64,000 nucleotides of DNA from Shewanella gaetbuli (GTDB lineage: Bacteria; Pseudomonadota; Gammaproteobacteria; Enterobacterales; Shewanellaceae), in assembly GCF_023284065.1 (NCBI RefSeq), contig NZ_JAKIKP010000002.1:473017-537016 (forward strand), read 5' to 3'. A program made the position numbers and the translations under genes. Positions 55,103 to 63,923 of the stretch are shown here, piece by piece. The notes under the pieces are model-generated. The model ran no database searches. It was not told the origin of the DNA and saw only the letters and a list, made by a program, of their open reading frames with translations. How positions within the stretch are numbered: position 1 is the stretch's first letter; every line of letters starts with the position of its first letter.

Positions 55103-55884
55103 GATTTGTCTCTTTTTAGTTGTTGTTTTACCGCCAGCTACATTCGCCTGTCTTTGCAAGCTTTGGCAGCATTTTTTACAAGGTCGTCGGTGTAACAATT
55201 AAAAATGTATCACAATGTATCGGTGTTAACAATTTGTTAATTAACTTCAGTTTTATTGACTGTCAGCTAAATTGTACAAACTAGCGTTTGATTTTTTGAA
55301 GCAATAAACCCCAAAGCGGCACCTGAATTTAGCTTTTAAAAAACAACATGATAAGTAAATAGAAATATTAAAGAATATAGGATAACTACTAGATAACTGA
55401 TTAATTAGATTCAAATTCCCACCGAGAAACAGTTAACATCAAGTTAACCTTTGTCCAATTATTGGTATGTCTAGAATTTTTTATTTTCTCAATATCAAAG
55501 GTCAGTAATACAGGCAGAACTTCAACTTAGTCCACAAGACCGCCCACATATTGCCTTGTGTTATAGGACACACAGAAACTATGCTGTGACAATGGTTAAT
55601 AGATATGTCTCGGATGTCGTCTTTATCAAAAAAAGTCAGTACCAAGAAGGACTGACCTTTATTTAAACAAGAAGATATTAGAGGCGATGTTAAAGAGTTG
55701 CTCTAACACCTAAAACTACTTGTGTCCCAAACCTTTCTAGAAGTAAAAGTAAAGTCATACCCGATTTAACAAGAGATGCTTGGAAAACGGGCAAACCATT
55801 AGGCATAGTATCTTAGGTGTGTTATTTAAAGTTGCTATACAAATTCAGCATCGTAGTTTTGAAAATAACTAAAGAAAATAGTTA
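55103..55884. other. noncoding gap after the subtilase gene
   Basis: No convincing gene. A hairpin with T tract on - strand (GTCAGT/ACTGAC with an A/T flank, 55628-55660) looks like a terminator left over from a lost - strand gene. The rest is AT-rich without features I can name. Confidence 0.5.
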
Positions 55885-55948
55885 AAGGCTTAACATTGCT
55901 GCTAGGCCTTCTACATTTGGCAGGATGAAGGACTCAAACTGCAGTCCT
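55885..55948 (-). other. decayed copy of tRNA-Trp 3' end plus terminator (att-like)
   Basis: AAGGCTTAACATTGCTGCTA, then GGCCTTCTACATTTGGCAGG and GGACTCAAACTGCA, aligns with 61460-61520, where the tRNA-Trp terminator, CCA end and T-arm lie. Identity covers the terminator arm, the spacer CTTCTAAATTTGGCAGG with one change, and the T-arm GGACTC. The orientation and order are the same as at the intact tRNA, as expected for the far end of an island integrated at that tRNA. Confidence 0.6.
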
Positions 55949-55992
55949 CCCTTACAATATGGTCGATATAAGGGATGCTGACAGTTTTAACA

Positions 55993-58900
55993 CTATTGCG
56001 GATTAGGCACTCTAATCGGCGGTTCAGGCTGAGCCAATATGGGAGATTGATAATTTTTCAGCCCCTTCAGTGCTTCTGTTATAGCTTCGTCTAACTGTGG
56101 GTCTTGACCTTTAGCAGTTAGCTTTGTCCATTGTTCAACATTAATGTCTGGCTCAACCCCTTCATTTTCAACTTTCCAATTGGCTTTCAAATCATAAAAA
56201 CCCGATCTGGGCGCGGTGATATACCCACCGTCCATGAGTGGAGGTACGCCCCAAATTCCCACTAATCCGCCCCAGGTTCTTTTACCAATAAGTTTGCCTA
56301 ATTTATAGTGTCTAAACAGATAAGGAAGCATATCTCCCCCCGAGCCAGACACTTCATTGATTAACATAACTTGTGATCCCCAGATACCTGAGCCAGGGCT
56401 GGTTAGGGGAGAGTTATGATTAAATGGGTTGTTAAAGAAGCCATTTAAATCACGTCTTAATACATCAATTATATAATTAGCGATATAACCACCATGATTA
56501 AAACGCTCGTCAATGATCACCCCTTGTTTATCTGATTGAGAGTAAAAGTAACGATTAAAACTATGGTAACCTTCTTCAGCGGTATCAGGCACCCATACAT
56601 AGGCCAGTTTTCCGTTGGACTTTTCATCTACATACTTTCGGTTCTGCTCAACCCAATGATTTCTTCTTAACGCGGTATCATCGGCAATCGGTATCACATT
56701 AAAAGATTGCGTTTTATTGGGTGATTGCCCTATCACTATCTGAGTTTGTTGGCCTAATGTACCTTCAAAGTATTGATAAATATTTTCTTTAGGGTCTACT
56801 TTCTGACCATTAACTTCTAATAAGTAATCACCTTGATTAATTTTGTGGGCAATTTTAGCTAACGGTGCGCTGTTGTTTTCCTGATGAAAATAACGCTCAC
56901 CAGTATAAACTTTTGCGAGTCGAACCCCTTTGATATCTAACTCAAAATCGACGCCTAATAAGCCAATTTGATTATTGGCGACTTCTGGCATCTCACCAGA
57001 CATAGTAAATGAGTGGCCAACCGAAACCTCTGCACCAATGTTGTCTAATAAGTATGTTAAATCAGCTGGATGCTTCACCCACTTAACAAGTGGACTATAA
57101 GTGTTATAAACATCCTGCCAGTCAGCGCCATGAAAATTATCAACATATAAATAATCACGCTGATAACGCCATGCTTCTCTAAATATTTGCTGCCATTCTT
57201 GTTGATAATTAACCTGTTTTGCCAGCTTAACGTTCAATACTTTATCTTCTTCACTCGAGCCAGTGGCACTATCAAACACTTTCCAGGTTTCGTTTGATTT
57301 TACTAAAACAAATTCTCCACTAGCAGATAGGCGATACTCTTTTACATCACTGGCTATAACCTGAATTTTTCGCTCCTCTAGGTTATAACGTATTAAGTCG
57401 ACTTTAGGACTACCTGAGCTGTCAGAGTAATTAGATAGAAAGAATAGCTCGCCTGACTTACCAGCCTTTAAGTGACTAAAATGACCCGACTCTGATGATA
57501 ACGGTAATATTCTTTGATTAAATTCAGCAAGCCCCACACTGACTTTCACTGTTGTTTCAGCTTGTTTTTTCTTATCAGATTTACCGTTACTTACTTCACT
57601 TTTTTGAGGTTTTTCTTCATCAGATTTTGGCAATATTGGGGAATCATGCTGACTATTTAACAGAGCATAATACAGTTGAAAAGTGGGGTTAAATGCAATT
57701 GTCGACATATCTAACCAAGCCGATTTAGGGCCGTAATTTGTGCTCGCTAAAAAGTAAATACGTTGACCATTTTTGTCCCATACGGGCGATCGAATCTCTG
57801 CAATACCATCGGTAACAGCTTGAGTTACCTGACTATCTATAGAGTAAATAAATAACTGGCGATTAAAGTTACTCTTTTGCTTAGCATACGCCACCCATTT
57901 GCTGTCAGGCGACCAAGAAGCCATAAATTCCGGTTCAGGATTAACCTCTATATTTTGATCTACAATTTTTGTAGTGCTATTGGTAACGTTAGCAACCCAG
58001 AGTTGTTGAAAATTATCAGAAAAAATGAGTCTCTTATTATCGGGAGACCATACTAAATGGCTATAATAACCTTTTCCCGCTAAGGTAATTTCCTGCTTTA
58101 TTTTGCCTAGTTGATCTGCAACCACCAGTTTATATTCACCTGAATCATCACTAAACCAAGCAATCGATTGACCATCATGGGACCAAGAAGGAGACACTTC
58201 GCGGCTGCCTGCACTATTCGTTAAATTGCGCATGCTGCCAAATTCAACCGGGACAGTAAAAATATCTCCACGGGCTTCAAAAGCAACTCTTTTAGCGTTA
58301 GGCGATATATCAAATCCGAAAATTTGTTTAGTGGCATCAACATATTTATCTCTGGCCCAATAAAAATCGCCTTGTACATTGATATTAATCTTTTTGGCTG
58401 CTGCACTGCCTTGTTTATGATAAAGATCACCGTGATACTCATATACAAGGTTATCGCCGTTTACAGTAAACCCCATAACATCGAATTTATCTGTCTGAGT
58501 GACTTGGGTTACATCTTTAGCATTTAGCGAGTACTTGTAGACATTGGTATTTTTTGATCTATTTGATAAAAAGTATATTTCATCATTTTGCCACACAGGT
58601 GCAATTTCAAGATCATTATTAAAAGGCAGATCATACTCTTCGTTGTCAGTAAGGCTGATCACTCTTAATGCTTGATTCTGTCCACCTCGATAATTGCGCC
58701 AGCCTTTATCCCAAAGCCCTGAGCGTCTATATACTAACTGTGTTGAATCTGGTGAAAATGAACCATCAAACGCTCTATTCATCGGCAGCATTATGGGATT
58801 ACCACCATTAATATCTATTTTATAAAGTCGCTCCCAAGGACGTGGAGCACTACTCCTTTGCGAGCGGAATAGAATAGTTTGACTATCATTAGACCACCCT

Positions 58901-59229
58901 ACAGCTTGGTCTAATGATGGATGATAGGTTAACCTTTTCATCTCTGATCCTGCTGTACTCACCAAATATACGTCTTTGTTTCCAGCGTATTCCCCAGTGA
59001 AGGCAATCCACTTTCCATCAGGAGATATTTTAGGAAATGTTTCTTGCCCCTGAAAACTGGTTACTCTAACCGCATTCCCCCCCGCTAATGGGACTTTCCA
59101 AATATCATTGGCATAGGTAAAAACAAGCAAGTCGTTGTTTAAAGTAGGTTGGCGAAGTAATTGTGCCGCCATACTGACATTACTGATTAAAATGAATAAT
59201 CCAATCAAAAAATATTTCCAGCACTTCAT
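55993..59229 (-). CDS. Tricorn-like S41 protease, periplasmic
   Basis: Large exported peptidase of 1078 residues. The signal peptide ends near SMAA|QLLR. Two WD40/PD40-like beta-propellers follow, rich in FPKISPDGKWIAF-type blades (to about residue 650), then a helical segment, a PDZ domain (about 740-840) and the C-terminal S41 catalytic domain with nucleophile Ser in NEVSGSGGDMLPY (near 960) and the RTWGGLVG loop. This is the Tricorn protease plan, here sent to the periplasm. It probably degrades peptides made by other proteases. Confidence 0.9.
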   Translation of the reverse strand: MKCWKYFLIGLFILISNVSMAAQLLRQPTLNNDLLVFTYANDIWKVPLAGGNAVRVTSFQGQETFPKISPDGKWIAFTGEYAGNKDVYLVSTAGSEMKRLTYHPSLDQAVGWSNDSQTILFRSQRSSAPRPWERLYKIDINGGNPIMLPMNRAFDGSFSPDSTQLVYRRSGLWDKGWRNYRGGQNQALRVISLTDNEEYDLPFNNDLEIAPVWQNDEIYFLSNRSKNTNVYKYSLNAKDVTQVTQTDKFDVMGFTVNGDNLVYEYHGDLYHKQGSAAAKKININVQGDFYWARDKYVDATKQIFGFDISPNAKRVAFEARGDIFTVPVEFGSMRNLTNSAGSREVSPSWSHDGQSIAWFSDDSGEYKLVVADQLGKIKQEITLAGKGYYSHLVWSPDNKRLIFSDNFQQLWVANVTNSTTKIVDQNIEVNPEPEFMASWSPDSKWVAYAKQKSNFNRQLFIYSIDSQVTQAVTDGIAEIRSPVWDKNGQRIYFLASTNYGPKSAWLDMSTIAFNPTFQLYYALLNSQHDSPILPKSDEEKPQKSEVSNGKSDKKKQAETTVKVSVGLAEFNQRILPLSSESGHFSHLKAGKSGELFFLSNYSDSSGSPKVDLIRYNLEERKIQVIASDVKEYRLSASGEFVLVKSNETWKVFDSATGSSEEDKVLNVKLAKQVNYQQEWQQIFREAWRYQRDYLYVDNFHGADWQDVYNTYSPLVKWVKHPADLTYLLDNIGAEVSVGHSFTMSGEMPEVANNQIGLLGVDFELDIKGVRLAKVYTGERYFHQENNSAPLAKIAHKINQGDYLLEVNGQKVDPKENIYQYFEGTLGQQTQIVIGQSPNKTQSFNVIPIADDTALRRNHWVEQNRKYVDEKSNGKLAYVWVPDTAEEGYHSFNRYFYSQSDKQGVIIDERFNHGGYIANYIIDVLRRDLNGFFNNPFNHNSPLTSPGSGIWGSQVMLINEVSGSGGDMLPYLFRHYKLGKLIGKRTWGGLVGIWGVPPLMDGGYITAPRSGFYDLKANWKVENEGVEPDINVEQWTKLTAKGQDPQLDEAITEALKGLKNYQSPILAQPEPPIRVPNPQ

Positions 59230-59539
59230 AAGTGTTCCCTGTCATGATGTCTTATACAACGACTATTTAGATTAAGTTGCTTATTTATTGAGTTAGTATA
59301 GACGAAGAGCAAAAAAAGACGCGTTGGAAGTAAGATAGTCAATATCCTTCTTCCAACGTCTGGAATATGGGAGGGAGAATTAAATTCAGTGTAGTAAATC
59401 GTCGACAAAACTTCGCGCTAGATGCCTTTACAACATAAGCAACACATTCAGGCCAATAAGCTAGATTTACCCAATTACAATTTCAGTTAATTGGCTAGAA
59501 GTAATTCCGACTTAATCATCTTTTATTGGATAAGGTGAT
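59230..59539. other. gap between the Tricorn-like and fusion genes
   Basis: About 310 bases, with no terminator, repeat or frame I can support. The promoter of the Tricorn-like gene is expected here. Confidence 0.4.
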
Positions 59540-61273
59540 TTACTGCCACTCAGATACTAACAACTTGTCTTTCACCCCATTAACCTGCAAAAACATTGCC
59601 TCAAACACCTCTTCAAAACTTGAAGTATTTGAAGATAAGCCCGGTAGCGCCATAATACTCTGTACCATGAAAATTGATTTATCTTGCTCGTTAATCCAAG
59701 CGTTCTGCCACCAACGTAGTACTCTGTCTTGCGACTTCTTTAATAAAAAAGCACTGGGCACACGATCTTTTTTATTAAGGTTTTCACTGATGGTTGTCGG
59801 AAATAAATTCCATAAATCATTATTAGGCCAATGTGAAAAAGGAATACAGTGATCGATGTGATACCCTTTATTTACGGATTTCCCACTCCATACAGAGTTA
59901 ACTTCATGCTTAGAAGATATTAATTCGTCGACTCTTGCACGCACAAACTGGGTATCCCGTTTAGGGTCAAACCATTTTAATGCATGGTGATATTGCTCAA
60001 GGGTAACCTTACGCGACTGATTTAAAGAATAACTTTGCATTTGAGTTATCCACTGATTAACAATCAGTGGCTCGATCCAACCGCCAAACACTTTTAAACT
60101 CTGCCAGAAGCTTTCATCTAAAATAAACTCCCCAAATGAAGCTAAGTATTCTTTATCAATAAATACACTTGGCTGTTTTGCCACTGGCTTTTTTATTACT
60201 TGAAAATGTTTATCGGATTGATGTTTATGCCATAAATGTTTCACAGGCATATCACGAATGGTCGTTGCACAGTCAGCCAAAGAGCCTGTTACTGCTTTAG
60301 CAAGATCCCCAGTAAAAATAGCGCCTATACGGACATCATCAGCACTGACTTCATCAAGCGCATGCCAATTAGCTTTAACGAATCCTAACCCTTTCTGGCT
60401 GTTACTAGATTGCTGTATACCTGTGTGATGAATAGTGCTGTCAAAATCATTCTGAGGAGCAACGCTAGATAAGGGAAATGAAAGCAGGCGGCGATACTGC
60501 TTAAGCCAATATAAAGAGACTAGACCTAGCGGGATAGCAACTTTACCATCACTTTTATCAATAATGCAGCCCGGATGTCCTTCCGCTATTCGAACTAAGG
60601 ATCGTAATAACGCCAGTTTGTAAGTGGCTACTTTACTATCATTGACTAATATGTGGCGAATTTTAAGTAATTCACCTGAACCGTCATCAGGTAAGTTCAT
60701 TACCACAGTCTCCCAAGAGACTTGCTGACGATTTAAGTTATCATCAGCTTGCTTTGTATGAATAACCTGTAAACCGTAACAATGCGAATAGCCCTCTAAT
60801 TCAGTAATACTCACAGGATAACTAACACGGCTATCGGTAAACTTACCATGTCTTAATGTAATAACTAATTTACCATTGGCTGCAAGTAAATTACTTAATT
60901 TGCGAAAAGCGCGCTCCCGATAAGAGGGGGCTAAATGCATCCAAACCGCACTGACCAGAATAACGTCAAAACGCAATCCTAAAGCTAATATATTCGTTAA
61001 TTCCGGCAAGGTATCTTTTAACCAGATAACCTTATCAGCCTGTGTATATAATGCACCGGCTTTACGCATTTCAGTATTGGGCTCTAAGGCATACACCTCA
61101 CAACCTTGCTGCGCAAACCATTTAGCATCACGTCCTGTACCTGCACCAACATCAAGTACTAGCTTATTGTCAGTAGGCCAATAGTTCTGCCAGGATTGGT
61201 GTACATCCTCAAACTGCTGTGAATTGTACTGAACACTTAACTCAGACACATTTTCAGTATAAAAATCAACCAT
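59540..61273 (-). CDS. SAM methyltransferase-HNH nuclease fusion protein
   Basis: A 577-residue protein with two enzyme domains. Residues 1-190 are a class I methyltransferase: motif I VLDVGAGTGRDAKWFA near 38-53, the acidic Glu of ALEPN, and AVWMHLAPSYRERAF in the motif IV region. A middle region (TYKLALLRSLVRIAEG, then VAIPLGLVSLYWLKQYRRLL) resembles the helical part that precedes HNH domains. The HNH core is YHIDHCIPFSHWPNNDLWNL at 471-490, with Asn near 500. No NPPY-type DNA-methyltransferase motif is seen, so the methylated target is unknown. It is alone in a tRNA-flanked segment. Confidence 0.8.
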   Translation of the reverse strand: MVDFYTENVSELSVQYNSQQFEDVHQSWQNYWPTDNKLVLDVGAGTGRDAKWFAQQGCEVYALEPNTEMRKAGALYTQADKVIWLKDTLPELTNILALGLRFDVILVSAVWMHLAPSYRERAFRKLSNLLAANGKLVITLRHGKFTDSRVSYPVSITELEGYSHCYGLQVIHTKQADDNLNRQQVSWETVVMNLPDDGSGELLKIRHILVNDSKVATYKLALLRSLVRIAEGHPGCIIDKSDGKVAIPLGLVSLYWLKQYRRLLSFPLSSVAPQNDFDSTIHHTGIQQSSNSQKGLGFVKANWHALDEVSADDVRIGAIFTGDLAKAVTGSLADCATTIRDMPVKHLWHKHQSDKHFQVIKKPVAKQPSVFIDKEYLASFGEFILDESFWQSLKVFGGWIEPLIVNQWITQMQSYSLNQSRKVTLEQYHHALKWFDPKRDTQFVRARVDELISSKHEVNSVWSGKSVNKGYHIDHCIPFSHWPNNDLWNLFPTTISENLNKKDRVPSAFLLKKSQDRVLRWWQNAWINEQDKSIFMVQSIMALPGLSSNTSSFEEVFEAMFLQVNGVKDKLLVSEWQ

Positions 61274-61459
61274 TTCTATCTTTACAATTTTAATTTGATA
61301 TTAGTCTGTCATATATTCAAACAGACTGGGAGTCGTAAAGGAATATATAATCAAATAGTTGTAGTGATTGTTTTTATAGCCCGAGTGAAATTGTATAAAA
61401 AGTACTGGTATTAATGAGGCAATAAGTTGAGCTTAGCGTAGAAAGTGCTTGAAAAGACA

Positions 61460-61485
61460 AAGGCCTAGCATTTCTGCTAGGCCTT
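61460..61485 (-). terminator. terminator of tRNA-Trp
   Basis: AAGGCCTAGCA-TTTC-TGCTAGGCCTT, an 11-bp perfect stem 8 bases past the tRNA 3' end. On - strand it is followed by TGTCTTTTC. Confidence 0.85.
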
Positions 61486-61492
61486 CTAAATT

Positions 61493-61569
61493 TGGCAGGG
61501 GTGGCAGGACTCGAACCCGCAACCATCGGTTTTGGAGACCGCTGTTCTACCAATTGGAACTACACCCCT
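61493..61569 (-). tRNA. trpT: tRNA-Trp (CCA)
   Basis: A 77-base cloverleaf with encoded CCA. The acceptor stem is AGGGGTG/CACCCCT, the D stem GTTC/GAAC, and the anticodon loop CTCCAAA has anticodon CCA. The T-arm is GCGGG-TTCGAGT-CCTGC. A G.A mismatch tops the anticodon stem. It lies alone with its own terminator, 1.9 kb from tRNA-Asp. Confidence 0.95.
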
Positions 61570-61582
61570 GTTGACGTGGGGC

Positions 61583-61611
61583 ATTATGCTAAAACCAATG
61601 TAAAAGGTAAA
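61583..61611 (-). promoter_or_regulatory. candidate promoter of tRNA-Trp
   Basis: On - strand TTTACC and CATAAT stand 17 bases apart and are followed by the GC-rich GCCCCAC discriminator usual for stable-RNA promoters, a few bases before the tRNA 5' end. Confidence 0.55.
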
Positions 61612-61686
61612 GCACTTTTTCAACAAAAACCTCTAACTGAAGCATTTTCAGACAGCTTCAGCTATTTTATAGAAGTTCTTGGTAAT

Positions 61687-62664
61687 TTATTTGCAGCCTG
61701 ACAAATCACATTGGTGCACTTCTAATGTTATATGCTTAACTTGGGTGAACTTTTGTTTGAGGTGTTGTTTTAAATTTAAACTATCTAATTCTTCATGCGC
61801 TAAAACAATAGCAACTAATACTAAATCACTTGAGTTAACTCTGTTCATACGAAGATCGACAATATGAAGGCCTTGGCTTTGCAATTCATTGAATATATCT
61901 ATTTGTAATTGCTGTGCCTGATGGTCACCTAACAAAATTGGCCCAGTATGCTTTAGCAAGCTCAAAGCCCATTTAGTAATAATTACCGCCCCTATAATCC
62001 CCATAATAGGGTCTAACCAATACCAGCCTAAGTATTTACCCAATATCAGTGCAAAAATAGCTAATAAAGACGTTAATGCATCAGCCAAAACATGCATATA
62101 AGCAGCTTTTAAGTTGTGATCTTGCACATGATGGTCGTGATGGTCGTGATGGTCATGATGGTCGTGATGATCGTGATGATCGTGATGATCGTGAGCATGA
62201 TGATCTTTTAATAAGAAAGCGCTAGCAATATTTACAGTCAGCCCGATTACGGCAACTAGAATAGCCTGCTCAAATTGAATTTCATGCGGATTAAACAATC
62301 TCGAGAATGATTCTCCAAGCATAATAAGCGCAACTAAACCTAAAGCAATTGCACTGGTGTAACCGCCCAGCACGCCCACTTTTCCTGTTCCATACGTAAA
62401 TTGAGGCGAATCTGCATGTTTTCGAGCATAGTTATACGCATACAGTGTAATCATGAAAGCAGCAGCATGGGTTCCCATATGCCAGCCATCAGCAAGTAAT
62501 GCCATAGAACCATAAACCGTCCCTGCGACGATCTCTAATACCATAGTTACTAATGTAAGAATTAAAACGTACCGAGTGTTCTTTTCTCCATCATGATTGT
62601 GTTGATGAAAGTTGTGATGTTGAGACCATTTAGAAGTGTGATGGATTTGCATAAATTTGATCAA
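61687..62664 (-). CDS. cation diffusion facilitator, DmeF-type
   Basis: Inner-membrane divalent-metal exporter of 325 residues with six predicted helices and a C-terminal cytoplasmic domain. The HxxxD/HxxxD-type metal sites are seen in ADGWHMGTHAA and VLADALTSL. A long His/Asp loop between helices 4 and 5 is built of DHH units (about residues 180-206), and the N-terminus is also His-rich. This fits DmeF, which exports cobalt and nickel; zinc is possible. Start at 62664 or at the ATG 12 bases later. It lies between tRNA-Asp and tRNA-Trp. Confidence 0.88.
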   Translation of the reverse strand: MIKFMQIHHTSKWSQHHNFHQHNHDGEKNTRYVLILTLVTMVLEIVAGTVYGSMALLADGWHMGTHAAAFMITLYAYNYARKHADSPQFTYGTGKVGVLGGYTSAIALGLVALIMLGESFSRLFNPHEIQFEQAILVAVIGLTVNIASAFLLKDHHAHDHHDHHDHHDHHDHHDHHDHHVQDHNLKAAYMHVLADALTSLLAIFALILGKYLGWYWLDPIMGIIGAVIITKWALSLLKHTGPILLGDHQAQQLQIDIFNELQSQGLHIVDLRMNRVNSSDLVLVAIVLAHEELDSLNLKQHLKQKFTQVKHITLEVHQCDLSGCK

Positions 62665-62865
62665 TTCAGTGAATTCAGACTCTGAAACTGTATAACTTTT
62701 AAGAAAAAGTTAAAACACCGCAGTACAAAAATACTACAACCAAAACCCTTTAAGTTATACGTGCTACCTTTGACGAATCAATATTATATGAAGTAGTTCA
62801 TAACGTTAGTAAATAGGTGTAAAGAGTTATTTGGTTTAAATTGCGGTAGAAACTGAATTAGATAA

Positions 62866-63420
62866 AGATAACAGCAGATCCTCGATAACAGATCTCGAGG
62901 ATGACGAACTACGGCCGTTAAGCCCCGCTGTATGATCACAGCAACGCTCATATCAACCGTTAACTCTTAAAGCAGCTTATCATGATTCGGCTACATTCAA
63001 CCCCATCATTCTGAGAGCACAAAGCCAACATCATTACGAAAACACTCAAGCCTCACCATTGTGACAACACTCAAGCCACGTCATTACGGCGCACTCAACC
63101 AACGTCATTCTGGCGACGCCTTTGGGCCGGAATCTGCATTAAGCAACTGCAGATCCTCGATAACTGATCTCGAGGATGACGAACTACGGCCGTTAAGCCC
63201 CGCCGTATGACCACAGCAACGCTCATATCAACCGTTAACTCTTAAAGCAGCTTATCATCATTCGGCTACATTCAACCCCATCATTCTGACAACACTCAAG
63301 CCACGTCATTACGGCGCACTCAACCAACGTCATTCCTGCGACGCCTTTGGGCCGGAATCTGCATTAAGCAACAGCAGATCCTCGATAACAGATCTCGAGG
63401 ATGACGAAATGGTGAAATGA
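62866..63420. repeat. dispersed repeats near the rrn operon
   Basis: Three copies of GATCCTCGATAACAGATCTC or near variants (62876, 63153, 63377) are the inverse complement of the cores at 50659-51283. A larger segment of about 190 bases, beginning GAACTACGGCCGTTAAGCCC, occurs at 62905 and again at 63181. CGTCATTCTGGCGACGCC-type pieces recur. No gene is seen in 62665-63470. Confidence 0.8.
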
Positions 63421-63431
63421 CCCAAACGAAA

Positions 63432-63459
63432 AAAGCCCACAGCGTTAGCTGTGGGCTTT
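63432..63459 (-). terminator. terminator of the rrn/tRNA-Asp transcript
   Basis: AAAGCCCACAGC-GTTA-GCTGTGGGCTTT, a perfect 12-bp stem with a T tract on - strand, shortly after tRNA-Asp. Confidence 0.92.
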
Positions 63460-63470
63460 CATCTTAATGT

Positions 63471-63547
63471 TGGCGGAGCGGACGGGACTCGAACCCGCGA
63501 CCCCCGGCGTGACAGGCCGGTATTCTAACCAACTGAACTACCGCTCC
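63471..63547 (-). tRNA. aspT: tRNA-Asp (GTC)
   Basis: 77 bases with encoded CCA: acceptor GGAGCGG/CCGCTCC, anticodon loop CTGTCAC with anticodon GTC, T-arm GCGGG-TTCGAGT-CCCGT. It is distal to the 5S rRNA in the same transcript. Confidence 0.97.
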
Positions 63548-63622
63548 TTTAGACCGAAGTCTAAATTCTTTTTAAGTCGCTGATATGTCACTATCAGGAG
63601 ACTATCTCTTTCGAGAAATTTG

Positions 63623-63742
63623 GCGTCTGGAAATGACCTACTCTCACATGGGGAGACCCCACACTACCATCGGCGATACTGTGTTTCACTTCTGAGTTCG
63701 GAATGGGATCAGGTGGTACCACAGCTCTATGGTCTCCAGACA
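63623..63742 (-). rRNA. rrf: 5S ribosomal RNA
   Basis: On - strand it starts TGTCTGGAGACCATAGAGCT, contains CCGAACTCAGAAGTGAAAC and GCCGATGGTAGTGTGGGG, and ends with CCAGACG pairing to the 5' end. About 120 bases; the ends are accurate to one or two bases. Confidence 0.96.
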
Positions 63743-63923
63743 AATTTGTTATCTAACCACTATCGCAGTTAAATATAATTCGGAAAACTGATTTGAGTTA
63801 TCAAGTACATGGAAGTACTTGATGTCATAAATGCAGGAGCAATTTATGACCATACTATTTAAGCGCTTATTCTAAGACTAAGCTATTTCTTCATTACCTA
63901 ATCGTAAAACCCATCTGGGTTGT

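Noticed and set aside
59526..59852. 108-codon frame on + opposite the end of the methyltransferase-HNH gene
   Set aside because: It is antisense to a well supported coding frame, with no ribosome-binding site or family resemblance.
59540..61273. Ordinary type II restriction-modification fusion
   Set aside because: The methyltransferase part lacks visible DNA-amino-methyltransferase motifs and no specificity domain is evident, so only the domain names are claimed.
61492..61701. 69-codon frame on + starting MAGVAGLEPATIGFGDRC
   Set aside because: This is the well-known false frame read through the antisense of a tRNA gene.
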